Source: Negativibacillus massiliensis
GTDB lineage: Bacteria > Bacillota > Clostridia > Oscillospirales > Ruminococcaceae
DNA: 64,000 bases
Direction: 5' to 3'
Assembly: GCF_900148495.1 (NCBI RefSeq)
Contig: NZ_FTRU01000007.1
Location: 496,001 to 560,000 of the forward strand
The position numbers and the translations under genes are program-made. Of the stretch, positions 44,448 to 53,129 are shown piece by piece. The notes beneath the pieces are model-generated. The model was not told where the DNA came from. It saw only the letters and a program-made list of their open reading frames with translations, and made no database searches. Numbering within the stretch: position 1 is the stretch's first letter; each line of letters begins with the position of its first letter.

Positions 44448-44480
44448 CTTAAATGTCGCTGCCATTTAAGGAGGGTTATA
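44448..44480 (+). promoter_or_regulatory. Hairpin overlapping the rpoA ribosome binding site
   Basis: CTTAAATG (44448-44455), loop TCGCTGC, CATTTAAG (44463-44470). The last three bases of the stem are the first bases of the AAGGAGGG ribosome binding site, so folding may limit rpoA translation. Confidence 0.5.
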
Positions 44481-45479
44481 ATGGTAAAGATAATCGAACC
44501 AAAGATTGAGACCGCAGAACTTAAATCTGATGGAACATACGGCAGATTTGTTGTAGAACCGCTTGACAGAGGTTTCGGAACAACATTAGGCAACAGCCTG
44601 AGACGTGTGTTGCTCTCCTCGCTTCCTGGTGTTGCAGTAACATCGATCAAAATTGATGGCGTGCAGCACGAATTCTCAACTATTGAGGGCGTAAAAGAGG
44701 ACGTTACAGAAATCGTCCTTAACATCAAAGGTTTAACTGCAAAACTTTACTGTGACGGACCAAAGGTTGTTTACATCAATGCTGAGGGTGAAGGCGAAGT
44801 TACCGCTGGATCCATCCAGTGCGACTCTGATGTCGAAATTCTGGACCCAAGCATGCACATTGCAACACTTGGACCAAACGCTGTTCTCCGTATGGAGATT
44901 GTTCTGGACAAAGGTCAGGGTTACGTTTCCTCTGAAAAGAACAAACAGATCGCAAAAGATAAAAACAACGATAAATCTATGCAGGACAAGGCTCAGGTCG
45001 ACAAAATGTCCCTCAACAAGATTTACGTTGACAGTATCTATACCCCAGTTCTGAAGGTAAATTACACGGTTGAAAATACCCGTGTTGAGCAGATTACCGA
45101 CTACGACAAGCTGACTTTGGAAGTTTGGACAGACGGCACAATCTCTGCAAAAGAGGCTGTCAGCCTTTCTGCAAAAATCCTTACCAGACAGCTCAATCAT
45201 TTCGTAGATCTTTCTGAAGAAGTGAGCAACACTGAGATCATGGATACTCAGGAAGATACCGGCAAGGAAAAAGTTCTGGAGATGACTATCGAAGAACTCG
45301 ACCTCTCGGTTCGTGCATTTAACTGTCTCAAACGCGCAGGTGTCAACACTGTAAGCGATTTGATCAACAAGTCACAGGACGAAATGATGAAGGTAAGAAA
45401 CCTGGGTAAAAAATCTTTGGAAGAAGTTCTTGCAAAGCTTGATTCCCTCGGATTCAGCCTTACCAAAAGCGACGAATAG
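44481..45479 (+). CDS. rpoA: RNA polymerase alpha subunit
   Basis: 332 residues. The N-terminal assembly domain ([20 protein letters not shown]) is followed by a linker and the C-terminal domain ([20 protein letters not shown] ... [15 protein letters not shown]) that binds UP elements and activators. The stretch around 150-175 ([16 protein letters not shown]...) is longer and more Lys-rich than in Bacillus alpha. Confidence 0.97.
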   Translation: MVKIIEPKIETAELKSDGTYGRFVVEPLDRGFGTTLGNSLRRVLLSSLPGVAVTSIKIDGVQHEFSTIEGVKEDVTEIVLNIKGLTAKLYCDGPKVVYINAEGEGEVTAGSIQCDSDVEILDPSMHIATLGPNAVLRMEIVLDKGQGYVSSEKNKQIAKDKNNDKSMQDKAQVDKMSLNKIYVDSIYTPVLKVNYTVENTRVEQITDYDKLTLEVWTDGTISAKEAVSLSAKILTRQLNHFVDLSEEVSNTEIMDTQEDTGKEKVLEMTIEELDLSVRAFNCLKRAGVNTVSDLINKSQDEMMKVRNLGKKSLEEVLAKLDSLGFSLTKSDE

Positions 45480-45521
45480 TTGAGATCCATTCCATAGTTT
45501 ATAAAAAAGGAGTGAATTTGG

Positions 45522-45863
45522 ATGCCAGGCACCAGAAAACTCGGCAGAGCTACTGCTAGCAGAACGGCTATGCTTAGAGCGATGGTAACATTCCTGCTGG
45601 AAAACGGCAAGATTGAGACCACAGTTACAAGAGCAAAAGAAGTCAAGGCAATGACTGAAAAAATTATCACAAAGGCAAAACAGAATGACCTCCATTCCAA
45701 GCGTCAGGTTTATTCTTACGTTACAAAAGAAACTGTTGCTAAGAAAGTCTTTGATGATATTGCTCCAAAATATGCAGAGAGAAACGGCGGTTACTGCCGT
45801 ATCATCAAGATCGGTCCTCGCCGCGGTGACGCAGCAGAGATGGCAATCATCGAACTGATCTAG
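45522..45863 (+). CDS. rplQ: 50S ribosomal protein L17
   Basis: 113 residues: [20 protein letters not shown] and [20 protein letters not shown]. Last gene of the cluster. It is followed by GC-rich hairpins (45890-45940) without a clear T-run. Confidence 0.97.
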   Translation: MPGTRKLGRATASRTAMLRAMVTFLLENGKIETTVTRAKEVKAMTEKIITKAKQNDLHSKRQVYSYVTKETVAKKVFDDIAPKYAERNGGYCRIIKIGPRRGDAAEMAIIELI

Positions 45864-45985
45864 TTTGCTTAAAACACTTTAAGCATCACCGGATATATCG
45901 ATATAACCGGTCCCGGGCGGAAGGAATCTTCTTTCCGCTCAGGATTACGGGGAACCCCAATCTTTGGTTAGATCCATCGTTCCCC

Positions 45986-46014
45986 TTGACATAACGAATA
46001 TCCTGTGCTATCAT
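45986..46014 (+). promoter_or_regulatory. Strong promoter of a candidate small RNA
   Basis: -35 TTGACA (45986-45991, perfect), 17-base spacer, -10 TATCAT (46009-46014). No gene follows for 700 bases; the next element is a terminator at 46112. Confidence 0.75.
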
Positions 46015-46020
46015 GTACAG

Positions 46021-46145
46021 GTAACATTTCCGTGACACTTTTCGGGTAGAACCGATTATGATCAGGTCGGTCCGTGAATGGACGCATTCGCCTGATAAAG
46101 GGTCATGGGGGAAAGAGCTTCGGGACGCCGAAGCTCTTTTTCTTT
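46021..46145 (+). ncRNA. Candidate structured small RNA with own promoter and terminator
   Basis: About 120 nt between a near-consensus promoter and an intrinsic terminator (AAAGAGCTTCGG/CCGAAGCTCTTT, 46112-46139, then TTTCTTTG). Visible fold: a closing stem TTTCCGTGAC (46027) with GTCATGG...GAAA (46102-46114), a CGG/CCG hairpin, and a nested stem ATCAGG/CCTGAT enclosing GTCC/GGAC. No convincing ORF. It does not match an RNA class I can name. Confidence 0.6.
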
Positions 46146-46244
46146 GTAAAAAAATATGTTATAATGGGAAAAACCAGCTTGAAGCTGGACACTGTTCGCC
46201 TACGGCGCAAAGATGGTTAGTTTGTGTAAAAAGCTTCGATAGAG

Positions 46245-46679
46245 TGAAACTGAGCTTTTCGTCCACCTTTTCTAAAAGGTGGTGGTGTCCAGAGGCAACG
46301 CCTTTGGCCGCCTTCCGCAGAAGGCGGAACGCTTTTATCGTCAGGCGCATTTGAGGAGGTTTGGAACCCTTTTGCAAGAGAAAAGGGTTCCAAGAACTGA
46401 TTGCAAGTACAGACTATCCCCGAAAAGTTCCCAGTGGGAAGTTTTCGGCAGTAGAAACCCCTGTTTTATAAATTTGTTATTTTGACGATAAAAATCTGAA
46501 TTTTTATAATGATGTTTTGGGTTCTAATTGACCTTTAGAAGGAAATCGTTTCTTTTATTTGGATTGAAAAATTCACCCGCGCGCTTCCACGGATAAAGTG
46601 TTTTGTTCATTGCGACGAGCGACCAAAGGCTCTGCCTTTGGAAACCGCAATTTTTTGAAAAAAATTGAGTAAAACTTTT
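46245..46679. mobile_element. MITE-like non-coding element, copy 1
   Basis: About 435 bases with related inverted ends: the left contains GGTGTCCAGAGGCAACGCC and the right, reversed, contains a similar TCCAAAGGCAGAGCC stretch within AAAAGTTTTACTCAATTTTT. The interior has the palindrome CCGAAAAGTTCCCA-G-TGGGAAGTTTTCGG (46420-46448), also found in copy 3. Together with the small RNA it fills the 858-base gap after rplQ. No coding region is supported. Confidence 0.6.
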
Positions 46680-46721
46680 GTTTTTCTTCAAACGAGCAAG
46701 TGTGCAATAAGGAGGATTTTT

Positions 46722-47528
46722 ATGAGCAACTCTGTTCTTGACGTCATCAACAACCGAACTTCGCTGCGAGTCTACGATAATCGGGAAATTTCCCAGGAAA
46801 TTCTCGACAAAATCCTGCATGCCGCAATGCGTGCTCCGACCGCAGGCAACCAGATGCTTTATTCCATCCTTGTGGTGCGGGATGAGCAGACTCGAAAACT
46901 CCTCTCTCAAAGCTGTGACCATCAGGCATTTATTGCGACTGCTCCGGTGATCCTTATCTTCCTTGCAGATCATCAGCGGTGGTTTGATTATTATCAGCTC
47001 AACGGTGTGGCAGAATACTGTGATCGGGAAGGTTTGCGGTTTGAGGCACCGCAGGAATCTGACCTTCTGCTCGCAATTGAAGATGCTATGGCAGCCGCAC
47101 AGAATGCCGTCATCGCAGCAGAGTCATTGGGAATCGGCTCCTGCTATATCGGGGATATCGTCGAAAATTATGAGTTCCATAAGGAGCTGTTTGATCTGCC
47201 GGATTGGGCTTTTCCAATCGGAATGCTCTGTCTGGGATATTATCGGGAAAATCATCTCAAAAAGCCGCGTGAGCGCTTTGACAAGCAGTATATCGTCTTT
47301 GAAGAAAAATATAAACACCTCTCTCCAGAAGAGTATCAGCAGATGTTTGCACAGAGGGAGCAGACATTCCACGAAGATAATCCATATCATGCCGATAATT
47401 TTGCACAGGCATTTTATGCAAGAAAAACTGGTGCATCCTTCAGTAAGGAAATGGCACGTTCGGTGCGTGTTGCGATGAAAGCATGGGATGGACGTCTGCT
47501 GAATCCAAAAGCACCAAACAAAAGGTAA
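46722..47528 (+). CDS. Nitroreductase family protein, 268 residues
   Basis: The ATG at 46722 after AAGGAGG gives MSNSVLDVINNRTSLRVYDN, the typical nitroreductase start with the FMN-binding RxSxRxY pattern. AAMRAPTAGNQMLYSILVVR and ESLGIGSCYIGDIVEN are the cofactor and dimer regions. The C-terminal ~75 residues are an extension common in NfsA/FRP-like members. It is a flavin enzyme reducing nitro or quinone-like compounds with NAD(P)H; the natural substrate is unknown. Confidence 0.88.
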   Translation: MSNSVLDVINNRTSLRVYDNREISQEILDKILHAAMRAPTAGNQMLYSILVVRDEQTRKLLSQSCDHQAFIATAPVILIFLADHQRWFDYYQLNGVAEYCDREGLRFEAPQESDLLLAIEDAMAAAQNAVIAAESLGIGSCYIGDIVENYEFHKELFDLPDWAFPIGMLCLGYYRENHLKKPRERFDKQYIVFEEKYKHLSPEEYQQMFAQREQTFHEDNPYHADNFAQAFYARKTGASFSKEMARSVRVAMKAWDGRLLNPKAPNKR

Positions 47529-47572
47529 ATAATAAAGATAAAATAACAATATGTATAGGATGGAGGGGAGAT

Positions 47573-48319
47573 ATGTTCTTATTCAGGAAAAATAAACGCT
47601 TACAGCAGCAGGAAAAATTGAGAGGAAATGCAACGGTTTTATGGATGAATGCCGCGGTGGCTCCAATTTTTGCAGCTGAAAACAAAAACTGGACCATTTT
47701 TGGTGGTTACCGTTTCGGGAATAAAGAAAAAACTGCCGCAGACTACCAGAAACTGCAGATGCAGTACAGTGCCGTCAATCATGAAGAGGTTTTGGACAAA
47801 ATTCAGGAACTTCAGGAAATTGGCGAAAGTGAAGCATATCACCTGCTGATGAGCCGCTATCAGAATAACGGATTTTTCGAGCTTCGGAGGGAACAGCTCT
47901 GCTCAGAAGAAACATTCCCGCAGATGAAACTTTATCAGCGCCGTTGGCTGTATGATATGATTCAGGGATATAAGCGATATGGGGAAAAGGCAATTCTGGC
48001 ATTCGATCTGTGCCGCATCCTCGCGGTGGCGCAGATGGGATTCATGACAGGACACCTCTCGATGGAAGAAGCGCTGCATCATTGCTGGAAAGCTGCTATT
48101 GTACTGCAGGCATCCTTTTCCAGTTGGGAAGAGATGTGTGACAGCTTTTTACGCGGCTATGCCTTCCATACCCAGCAGGATAAGGACGAGCCTACCAGCA
48201 GCCTTGCTGTCAGGATGCACCTTCTGGAAGAGATGCAGCAGGCTACCAAGGAAAAATCTTCTGCTTCAGAAAGTCCGTTTGCAATTCATTGGGACCTTTT
48301 ACTGGAAAAGACATTCTGA
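47573..48319 (+). CDS. DUF1266 domain protein
   Basis: 248 residues from ATG 47573 (after GGAGGGGAG). The C-terminal half fits DUF1266 (LAFDLCRILAVAQMGFMTGH ... SMEEALHHCWKAAIVLQASF). Cytoplasmic, no membrane segment. Function unknown; DUF1266 proteins are often linked to polymorphic-toxin immunity or stress, which is not shown here. Confidence 0.8.
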   Translation: MFLFRKNKRLQQQEKLRGNATVLWMNAAVAPIFAAENKNWTIFGGYRFGNKEKTAADYQKLQMQYSAVNHEEVLDKIQELQEIGESEAYHLLMSRYQNNGFFELRREQLCSEETFPQMKLYQRRWLYDMIQGYKRYGEKAILAFDLCRILAVAQMGFMTGHLSMEEALHHCWKAAIVLQASFSSWEEMCDSFLRGYAFHTQQDKDEPTSSLAVRMHLLEEMQQATKEKSSASESPFAIHWDLLLEKTF

Positions 48320-48323
48320 TTTT

Positions 48324-48364
48324 AAGGGAAACCGCACCTTTTAAGGTGTGGTTTCCTTTTTGTT
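48324..48364 (+). terminator. Terminator after the DUF1266 gene
   Basis: GGAAACCGCACC and GGTGTGGTTTCC arms, then TTTTTGTTTTG. Confidence 0.9.
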
Positions 48365-48549
48365 TTGCTGTTTTATTGGAAAATACTTTTGTGTGAGAAG
48401 ATAAAAAAATAATTTTCTATAAAATATATCGAAAAAGTGTGGTATTTACTTATATTTTTGTGATAGAATAGAGGAAAACAAAAGTAATCAGGAAAACAAA
48501 TATACCAAATACTGATAAATTCACAAGAGAGATAAAGGAGCGAGGAGAA

Positions 48550-49698
48550 ATGTTTTTAATCAAGCAGGCGCAGGTGTATGCACCGGAATATCTGGGGGTG
48601 AAGGATGTTCTGATATGCGGGGGAAAGATAGAGGCAATCGAAGATCATATCGATGACCAGATTCCATTTTGCCAGGTAATCGATGGTACAGGGAAAAAAC
48701 TCACACCAGGCATCATCGACCCACATGTACACATCACCGGAGGCGGCGGGGAAGGAAGCTTCCACACCCAGGTTCCGCCGGTCAAGCTGTCTGAGCTGAT
48801 TGGCGGCGGTGTTACCACCGTTGTTGGTCTTCTGGGAACCGATGGTATCAGCCGCAATGTGGAAAGTCTGCTGGCAAGGGTAAAAGCGCTGCGGGAGGAA
48901 GGCCTTACCGTTTATGCGCTGACCGGTTCTTATGGTTATCCAAGTGTGACACTGACCGGAGATGTCAAAAAGGACATCATGTTTGTGGAGGAAATTATCG
49001 GTGTGAAACTGGCACTGTCCGATCACCGTGCCCCAAATGTTACAGTGGATGAACTGGTACGCCTTGCAAGTGATACCCGCGTGGCAGGAATGCTTTCGGG
49101 CAAATGCGGAATGGTGACCCTGCACATGGGAAGCGATGACGCTGCACTGAGCAAGGTTCGCGCAGCATTGGAACAGACAGCAATTCCAATCAAGATTTTT
49201 CATCCGACCCATATTACCCGTAGTCCAAAACTTTTGCAGGAAAGCTTTGATTTTGCAAATGATGGCGGCTATATCGATATGACCTGTGGTTCCGGTGGAG
49301 AAGGTAAACCGTCCAAATGTATCATGAAGGCAAAGGAGCAGGGTGTAGACCTCAAACGGATTACCCTCAGTTCAGATGGCATGGGCAGCTGGTCTAACTA
49401 TGACAAGGAAGGAAATCTGATCAAGATTGGATACTCTGCGGTAGATACCATCTATCATGAGATTTGTTCTCTGGTGAAGGAAGAGGGCATGGATTTAAGC
49501 GAGGCTCTTACCTTTGCAACCAGCAATACCGCACATTCGCTGGAACTGTTCCCACGAAAGGGATGTGTGCGCGTAGGAGCAGACGCAGACCTTCTGCGGA
49601 TGCAGGATGACCTGTCGCTTGATATGGTAATGGCGCAGGGACAGATGATGATGCAGGACGGCGTTCTGCTCAAAAAGGGAACCTACGAAAAAGATTAA
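48550..49698 (+). CDS. iadA: Isoaspartyl dipeptidase (beta-aspartyl-peptidase)
   Basis: 382 residues. Amidohydrolase fold with metal site PGIIDPHVHITGGGGEGSFH near 57-76, later His residues (KIFHPTHITR) and the catalytic-region Asp in TLSSDGMGSW. It degrades isoaspartyl dipeptides from damaged proteins. Length fits IadA (about 390). ATG at 48550 after AAAGGAGCGAGG. Single gene. Confidence 0.92.
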   Translation: MFLIKQAQVYAPEYLGVKDVLICGGKIEAIEDHIDDQIPFCQVIDGTGKKLTPGIIDPHVHITGGGGEGSFHTQVPPVKLSELIGGGVTTVVGLLGTDGISRNVESLLARVKALREEGLTVYALTGSYGYPSVTLTGDVKKDIMFVEEIIGVKLALSDHRAPNVTVDELVRLASDTRVAGMLSGKCGMVTLHMGSDDAALSKVRAALEQTAIPIKIFHPTHITRSPKLLQESFDFANDGGYIDMTCGSGGEGKPSKCIMKAKEQGVDLKRITLSSDGMGSWSNYDKEGNLIKIGYSAVDTIYHEICSLVKEEGMDLSEALTFATSNTAHSLELFPRKGCVRVGADADLLRMQDDLSLDMVMAQGQMMMQDGVLLKKGTYEKD

Positions 49699-49727
49699 AA
49701 ACTTTTTTGAGATTTTACCAAAATACA

Positions 49728-49757
49728 ACAGACAAAGAGAAAATAGTGTGCTAAAAT
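49728..49757 (+). promoter_or_regulatory. Possible promoter before the small ORF at 49792
   Basis: CAGACA (49728-49733), 17-base spacer, TAAAAT (starting 49751). The -35 is only a partial match. Confidence 0.4.
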
Positions 49758-49791
49758 AAGAAAGAAGAAAGCAATCAAAGGAGCGGTCAGG

Positions 49792-49938
49792 ATGAAAGCA
49801 CAACTTCTTTCTTATCAGATACATACTGCTGTGGTTCATCCGGGAATACTGTGTCCGGCGAGACCTTTTGGGAAAAACAGAAACGATAAGCAGCCGATCT
49901 TAGGAACAGGACTCAATTGTAATGAGTTTTGTTTGTGA
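49792..49938 (+). CDS. 48-residue small ORF overlapping a terminator hairpin (possible leader peptide)
   Basis: ATG at 49792 with AAAGGAGCGGTCAGG upstream; the peptide starts MKAQLLSYQIHTAVVHPGIL and ends CNEFCL. The last third of the ORF is the left arm and loop of a strong intrinsic terminator (49889-49954). A downstream gene follows 38 bases later, so the ORF may be a regulatory leader. No homologous protein recognised. Confidence 0.45.
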   Translation: MKAQLLSYQIHTAVVHPGILCPARPFGKNRNDKQPILGTGLNCNEFCL

Positions 49939-49954
49939 GATGCGGCTGTTTTTT
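49889..49954 (+). terminator. Long terminator/attenuator hairpin
   Basis: Outer stem CAGCCGATCT (49891) with AGAT-G-CGGCTG (ending 49948), inner stem AACA..ACTCA/TGAGT..TGTT, then TTTTTTA. Its 5' part lies within the 48-residue ORF. Confidence 0.7.
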
Positions 49955-49975
49955 ATTGGAAAGGAGCGTTTCCCG

Positions 49976-50176
49976 ATGATTCCATGCCAAAAAACCTGTG
50001 CCGATTATTGTGAGGGCTGTCACAAAAACTGTGCCCGCTGGAAAGCCTTTTTGGAGCAAAGCAGTCAGCAGAGACGGGAAAAAAAGAGATATCTGGATTA
50101 TTATAATGATTTGTGTTCGACGATCATTCGCCAGTGCCGTTCCAATAACCCTTATCTGTCTCATCGTGCAAGCTAG
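49976..50176 (+). CDS. Small Cys-rich protein, 66 residues
   Basis: ATG at 49976 after AAAGGAGCG. The N-terminal third has five Cys residues (MIPCQKTCADYCEGCHKNCA), then a charged helical part (QQRREKKRYLDYYNDLC). The Cys spacing suggests a metal-binding head on a helix. The family is known to me only as an unnamed clostridial small protein. It lies downstream of an attenuator-like hairpin and is followed by a strong terminator. Confidence 0.65.
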   Translation: MIPCQKTCADYCEGCHKNCARWKAFLEQSSQQRREKKRYLDYYNDLCSTIIRQCRSNNPYLSHRAS

Positions 50177-50222
50177 AAAGGCGCTGTGCAAACTGCCTCA
50201 AGGGCAATAGAAATAAAAAAGC

Positions 50223-50263
50223 AGAAAACGGACGGCTGAATTCAGCCGTCCGTTTTCTGTGTG
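50223..50263. terminator. Terminator after the Cys-rich gene
   Basis: AGAAAACGGACGGCTG / CAGCCGTCCGTTTTCT, 16-base arms around AATT, with A-run before and TGTGTG after. Confidence 0.85.
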
Positions 50264-50332
50264 TATGGATGAGTAAATCGGGGAAATCATGTTTGTAAGA
50301 GAGAGTATCTAAAAATTTTGAGAAAGCTTGAT

Positions 50333-50665
50333 TTAGAAGAACAGAAGTTTTAATACTCCAACGATTAGAGCAGCCGAGGAAAGAATGTTTGCAGCCATCT
50401 GAACTTTTGGCTGTTTATTCTTTACATGGATGCAGATTGCAATCACGCTCAAGAATCCCAGTGCCCAGCAGAAAAGCTTGCTTGGCATAAAATTCATTGG
50501 AAGGCTGGTTGCACTGATGTAAGCGACCAGAATGTTCCACAGAGAAACGAAGTAGAACAGGGTGTTTTTTGCTTTGGTGTTTTTGGTTAAGAATAACAGT
50601 GCAACAGAGATACCGCTGACTACCGTGATTGCAATTAAAATTAATGTGTAAATACCTAATGCCAT
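50333..50665 (-). CDS. Small membrane protein, four helices
   Basis: 110 residues with four hydrophobic segments (about 5-26, 33-52, 64-80, 89-109). No conserved functional motif seen. ATG at 50665 after a GTGAGGAAT sequence (weak binding site). Lies downstream (same strand) of the two-component system; a link to it is only positional. Confidence 0.65.
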   Translation of the reverse strand: MALGIYTLILIAITVVSGISVALLFLTKNTKAKNTLFYFVSLWNILVAYISATSLPMNFMPSKLFCWALGFLSVIAICIHVKNKQPKVQMAANILSSAALIVGVLKLLFF

Positions 50666-50780
50666 AAAAAATTCCTCACTTTCAATCTTTTTTTATTTTT
50701 ATTTTTGAGGGGTGTTTGATTTGTTGACTTAAATATACCCTAAGGTTCTGAAAAGATTATATAGAAAATTCTGAAGAATT

Positions 50781-51857
50781 CTAAAGATTTTCAGAACTTT
50801 GTGAAGAAATCTCTGGCAATACAGGATTCATGGAAATTAAGATCAAAAACTGATGGTTTTCACTTTGGGTGGTAAGGGTTCCCTGGTAGCTTTTAAGAAT
50901 CAGACGGATGCTCTTTAACCCGATTTTGCTGCTGTCCAGAGAAGGTGAATCCGAGATGCTGTTTTGCTGTCGGATTGTCAGCATCCCATCGGCAAAGGAA
51001 AGATCCAATGTGACAGGGTGTTGAGGATCAGCGTATTTGATGATGTTCGAGCTCAGGTTAAAGAAGATGCGGCGCAGATCCTGGACATCCAGTCGGGCTG
51101 CAAAGGCAGTTTGAGGATAATTTACCTGCAGATCAAACTCATCCTCCAGTTCAGCTTCCATCTCCTCCACAAGCTGATAGATCAGCGTCCGGCCGTCCGG
51201 GAAGGATTCGATCTTTCGAGCGGAGCTTCCCAGCAGAAGTTCGGTCAGCTCCCGAATCTGCTCGGATTTTTCCCTAACAATCTGCAAATACCCTTCGATC
51301 TGCGGGTCGTGGATATTGCCGCTTTGCTGAATAAACTGGGTATAGGAAATGATGGAGGTCAGCGGGTTTTTGATGTCGTGGGAAAGACTGCGGATCAGTT
51401 CTTCCTTTTCTGCCTGAATTTCCTGCTGATTTTTTCGATAGCGCAGGATGGAGGCGGAAAAGAGGTTGATGCTTTCGGCAAGTTCGGTCAACTCATCGTT
51501 TCCTTCAACCGGGATGGTAAAGTTGAGCCCGTTCTGGCGCAGGGTATGAATGCCGCGGATGATGGTGAGCAGGTAAAGAAACTTTTGTCCCAGAAAGAAC
51601 AGGAAAAAGACCACAAAAATAATCAATGCGGCAATCATGCAGATGTTGCGCATCCAGCCGGAAACATAGGCCTGCTGAATGTTGGTGAGAGAAATTCCCT
51701 TGGCCTGAAGCCGGTTATAAATAATGGAATCGGCGGTAAAGTACAGGAAGGAGAAGCTGAAAGCGGAGATGACCACCGAAATAAAGAACAAACCGAAAAT
51801 TTCTAACGACAATTTCTCTTTTTGCGGCTGTTTTGGAAGGCGAGATTTAATCGACAT
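50781..51857 (-). CDS. Sensor histidine kinase
   Basis: 358 residues from ATG 51857 (MSIKSRLPKQPQKEKLSLEI), after GGGAAAGGG and overlapping the response regulator by 11 bases. Two membrane helices (about 17-40 and 57-80) enclose only a short outside loop, then HAMP, the HisKA box RSLSHDIKNPLTSIISYTQF (phospho-His) and an HATPase domain (FFNLSSNIIKYAD, SKIGLKSIRLILKSYQG). The short loop suggests membrane-linked sensing (for example of cell-envelope agents) rather than a large ligand domain. Confidence 0.9.
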   Translation of the reverse strand: MSIKSRLPKQPQKEKLSLEIFGLFFISVVISAFSFSFLYFTADSIIYNRLQAKGISLTNIQQAYVSGWMRNICMIAALIIFVVFFLFFLGQKFLYLLTIIRGIHTLRQNGLNFTIPVEGNDELTELAESINLFSASILRYRKNQQEIQAEKEELIRSLSHDIKNPLTSIISYTQFIQQSGNIHDPQIEGYLQIVREKSEQIRELTELLLGSSARKIESFPDGRTLIYQLVEEMEAELEDEFDLQVNYPQTAFAARLDVQDLRRIFFNLSSNIIKYADPQHPVTLDLSFADGMLTIRQQNSISDSPSLDSSKIGLKSIRLILKSYQGTLTTQSENHQFLILISMNPVLPEISSQSSENL

Positions 51858-52554
51858 AGTATCCCTTTCCCCATGCGGTCTTGATGTATTTTGGATTTTT
51901 GGTGCTGTCTCCAAGTTTCTTGCGAAGATTCTTGATATGCACCATCACGGTGCTGTCACCGACGGCGTTGTCTTCCCAGACACTTTGATAAATGTTGTCG
52001 ATTGAAAAAATCTTTTTGTGGTGGGACAAAAACAGCTCCAGAATCTTAAATTCAGTATGAGTGAGGATGATGACCTCACCATTCTTGGAAACGCTCTGGC
52101 TGTCCGGGTCGAGGGTCAGGTCGTACAGGGTGAGGGCTGTGGATGGTGCGCTTGTGCTCTGCTGTACCATCTGAGCCTGATACTGCTGGCTGCGGCGCAG
52201 CTGCGCTTTGACGCGCATCAAAAGCTCTGCATTGGAAAATGGTTTGGTCAGATAGTCGTCCGCCCCGGCAGCAAAGCCCATCGCTTTGTCGGACTCTCCT
52301 GCATAGGCGGTCAGGAAGATCATGGGGACAAAATATTTTTCGCGCAGCTTTGCCCCGGCAGAAAATCCGGAAATCTTTGGCATGTTGACATCCAGAATGA
52401 ACATATCAAAGCTGTCATCCGCCAGATCGAGCACCTCCTGACCATCACAGGCAAGTGTGACCTCATATCCTTCGGAACTAAGCAGCAGTTTTAAGATATC
52501 GCGAATTTCTTTTTCGTCGTCGGCGACCAGAATTTTATTCTTTTTCTCGGACAT
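51847..52554 (-). CDS. OmpR/PhoB-type response regulator
   Basis: 235 residues from ATG 52554 (MSEKKNKILVADDEKEIRDI) after CAGGAGG. The receiver domain has acidic pocket DDE, phospho-Asp in FDMFILDVNMP, Thr in FLTAYAG and Lys in LTKPFSNAEL. The C-terminal winged helix has HTEFKILELFLSHHKKIFSI and STVMVHIKNLRKKLGD. Partner of the kinase encoded just downstream. Confidence 0.94.
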   Translation of the reverse strand: MSEKKNKILVADDEKEIRDILKLLLSSEGYEVTLACDGQEVLDLADDSFDMFILDVNMPKISGFSAGAKLREKYFVPMIFLTAYAGESDKAMGFAAGADDYLTKPFSNAELLMRVKAQLRRSQQYQAQMVQQSTSAPSTALTLYDLTLDPDSQSVSKNGEVIILTHTEFKILELFLSHHKKIFSIDNIYQSVWEDNAVGDSTVMVHIKNLRKKLGDSTKNPKYIKTAWGKGYYVD

Positions 52555-52633
52555 GGATGATACCTCCTGAAAAGTAAAATAGAACATCGTTGCAATCATT
52601 TTACCATATCTGCCGAATTTCTACTATAAAGAA

Positions 52634-52664
52634 ACAAAAAACCCTTCCCGAAATGGGAAGGGTA
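52634..52664 (-). terminator. Terminator of the mutT-nitroreductase unit
   Basis: Minus strand: ACCCTTCCC and GGGAAGGGT arms, then TTTTTTGTTTC. Confidence 0.85.
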
Positions 52665-52726
52665 AATGGTAAGAGAAAGCGATCTGCTTTTATTTTGCCG
52701 CTTATTTTTACATCGCAGCGAGAGAA

Positions 52727-53116
52727 TTAAAACCTGAGTTTGAGCTCATGCAGGATTTCCACATCCGCCGGACAAAATGGATACTGGTCGATTTCGTTGA
52801 CGGTAATCCACCGAAGGTTAGCATGCTCAAGCAGCTGTGGCTCTCCCGATACAATGGACGAGTGGAATAAGCTAAGATGCACGGTTAAATCCGGGTAGGT
52901 GTGGGTCACCTCCATGAATGGCTCCCCAACGGCAATGGTGATGCCAAGTTCCTCGCGGCATTCCCGGATGAGTGCCTGCGGTTTGGTTTCACCGGGTTCC
53001 ACCTTACCGCCGATAAATTCCCACAAAAGACCGCGCGCTTTGTGAGGTGGACGCTGGCAGATCAAAAATCGGTCGCCCTGCCAGATGAGGGCGGCAACAA
53101 CTTCGGTTATCATCAT
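52727..53116 (-). CDS. MutT-type Nudix hydrolase
   Basis: 129 residues. The Nudix box GGKVEPGETKPQALIRECREELG is at about 36-58, with LLWEFIGG before it, as in 8-oxo-dGTP/5-methyl-dCTP pyrophosphohydrolases. It is likely to clean damaged nucleotides from the pool. The start is ATG 53116 (or 53113), 13 bases after the nitroreductase stop, so probably one operon. Confidence 0.9.
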   Translation of the reverse strand: MMITEVVAALIWQGDRFLICQRPPHKARGLLWEFIGGKVEPGETKPQALIRECREELGITIAVGEPFMEVTHTYPDLTVHLSLFHSSIVSGEPQLLEHANLRWITVNEIDQYPFCPADVEILHELKLRF

Positions 53117-53129
53117 GCAGCACCTGTCT

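Noticed and set aside
45905-45940. ZTP- or other riboswitch-like GGGCGGAAGG hairpin after rplQ
   Set aside because: Only a simple GC-rich hairpin is seen without the rest of any aptamer and without a downstream gene; treated as an end-of-operon structure.
46058-46354. 98-codon frame overlapping the small RNA and MITE-like copy 1
   Set aside because: It runs through a terminator and repeat arms, has no binding site and a random composition.
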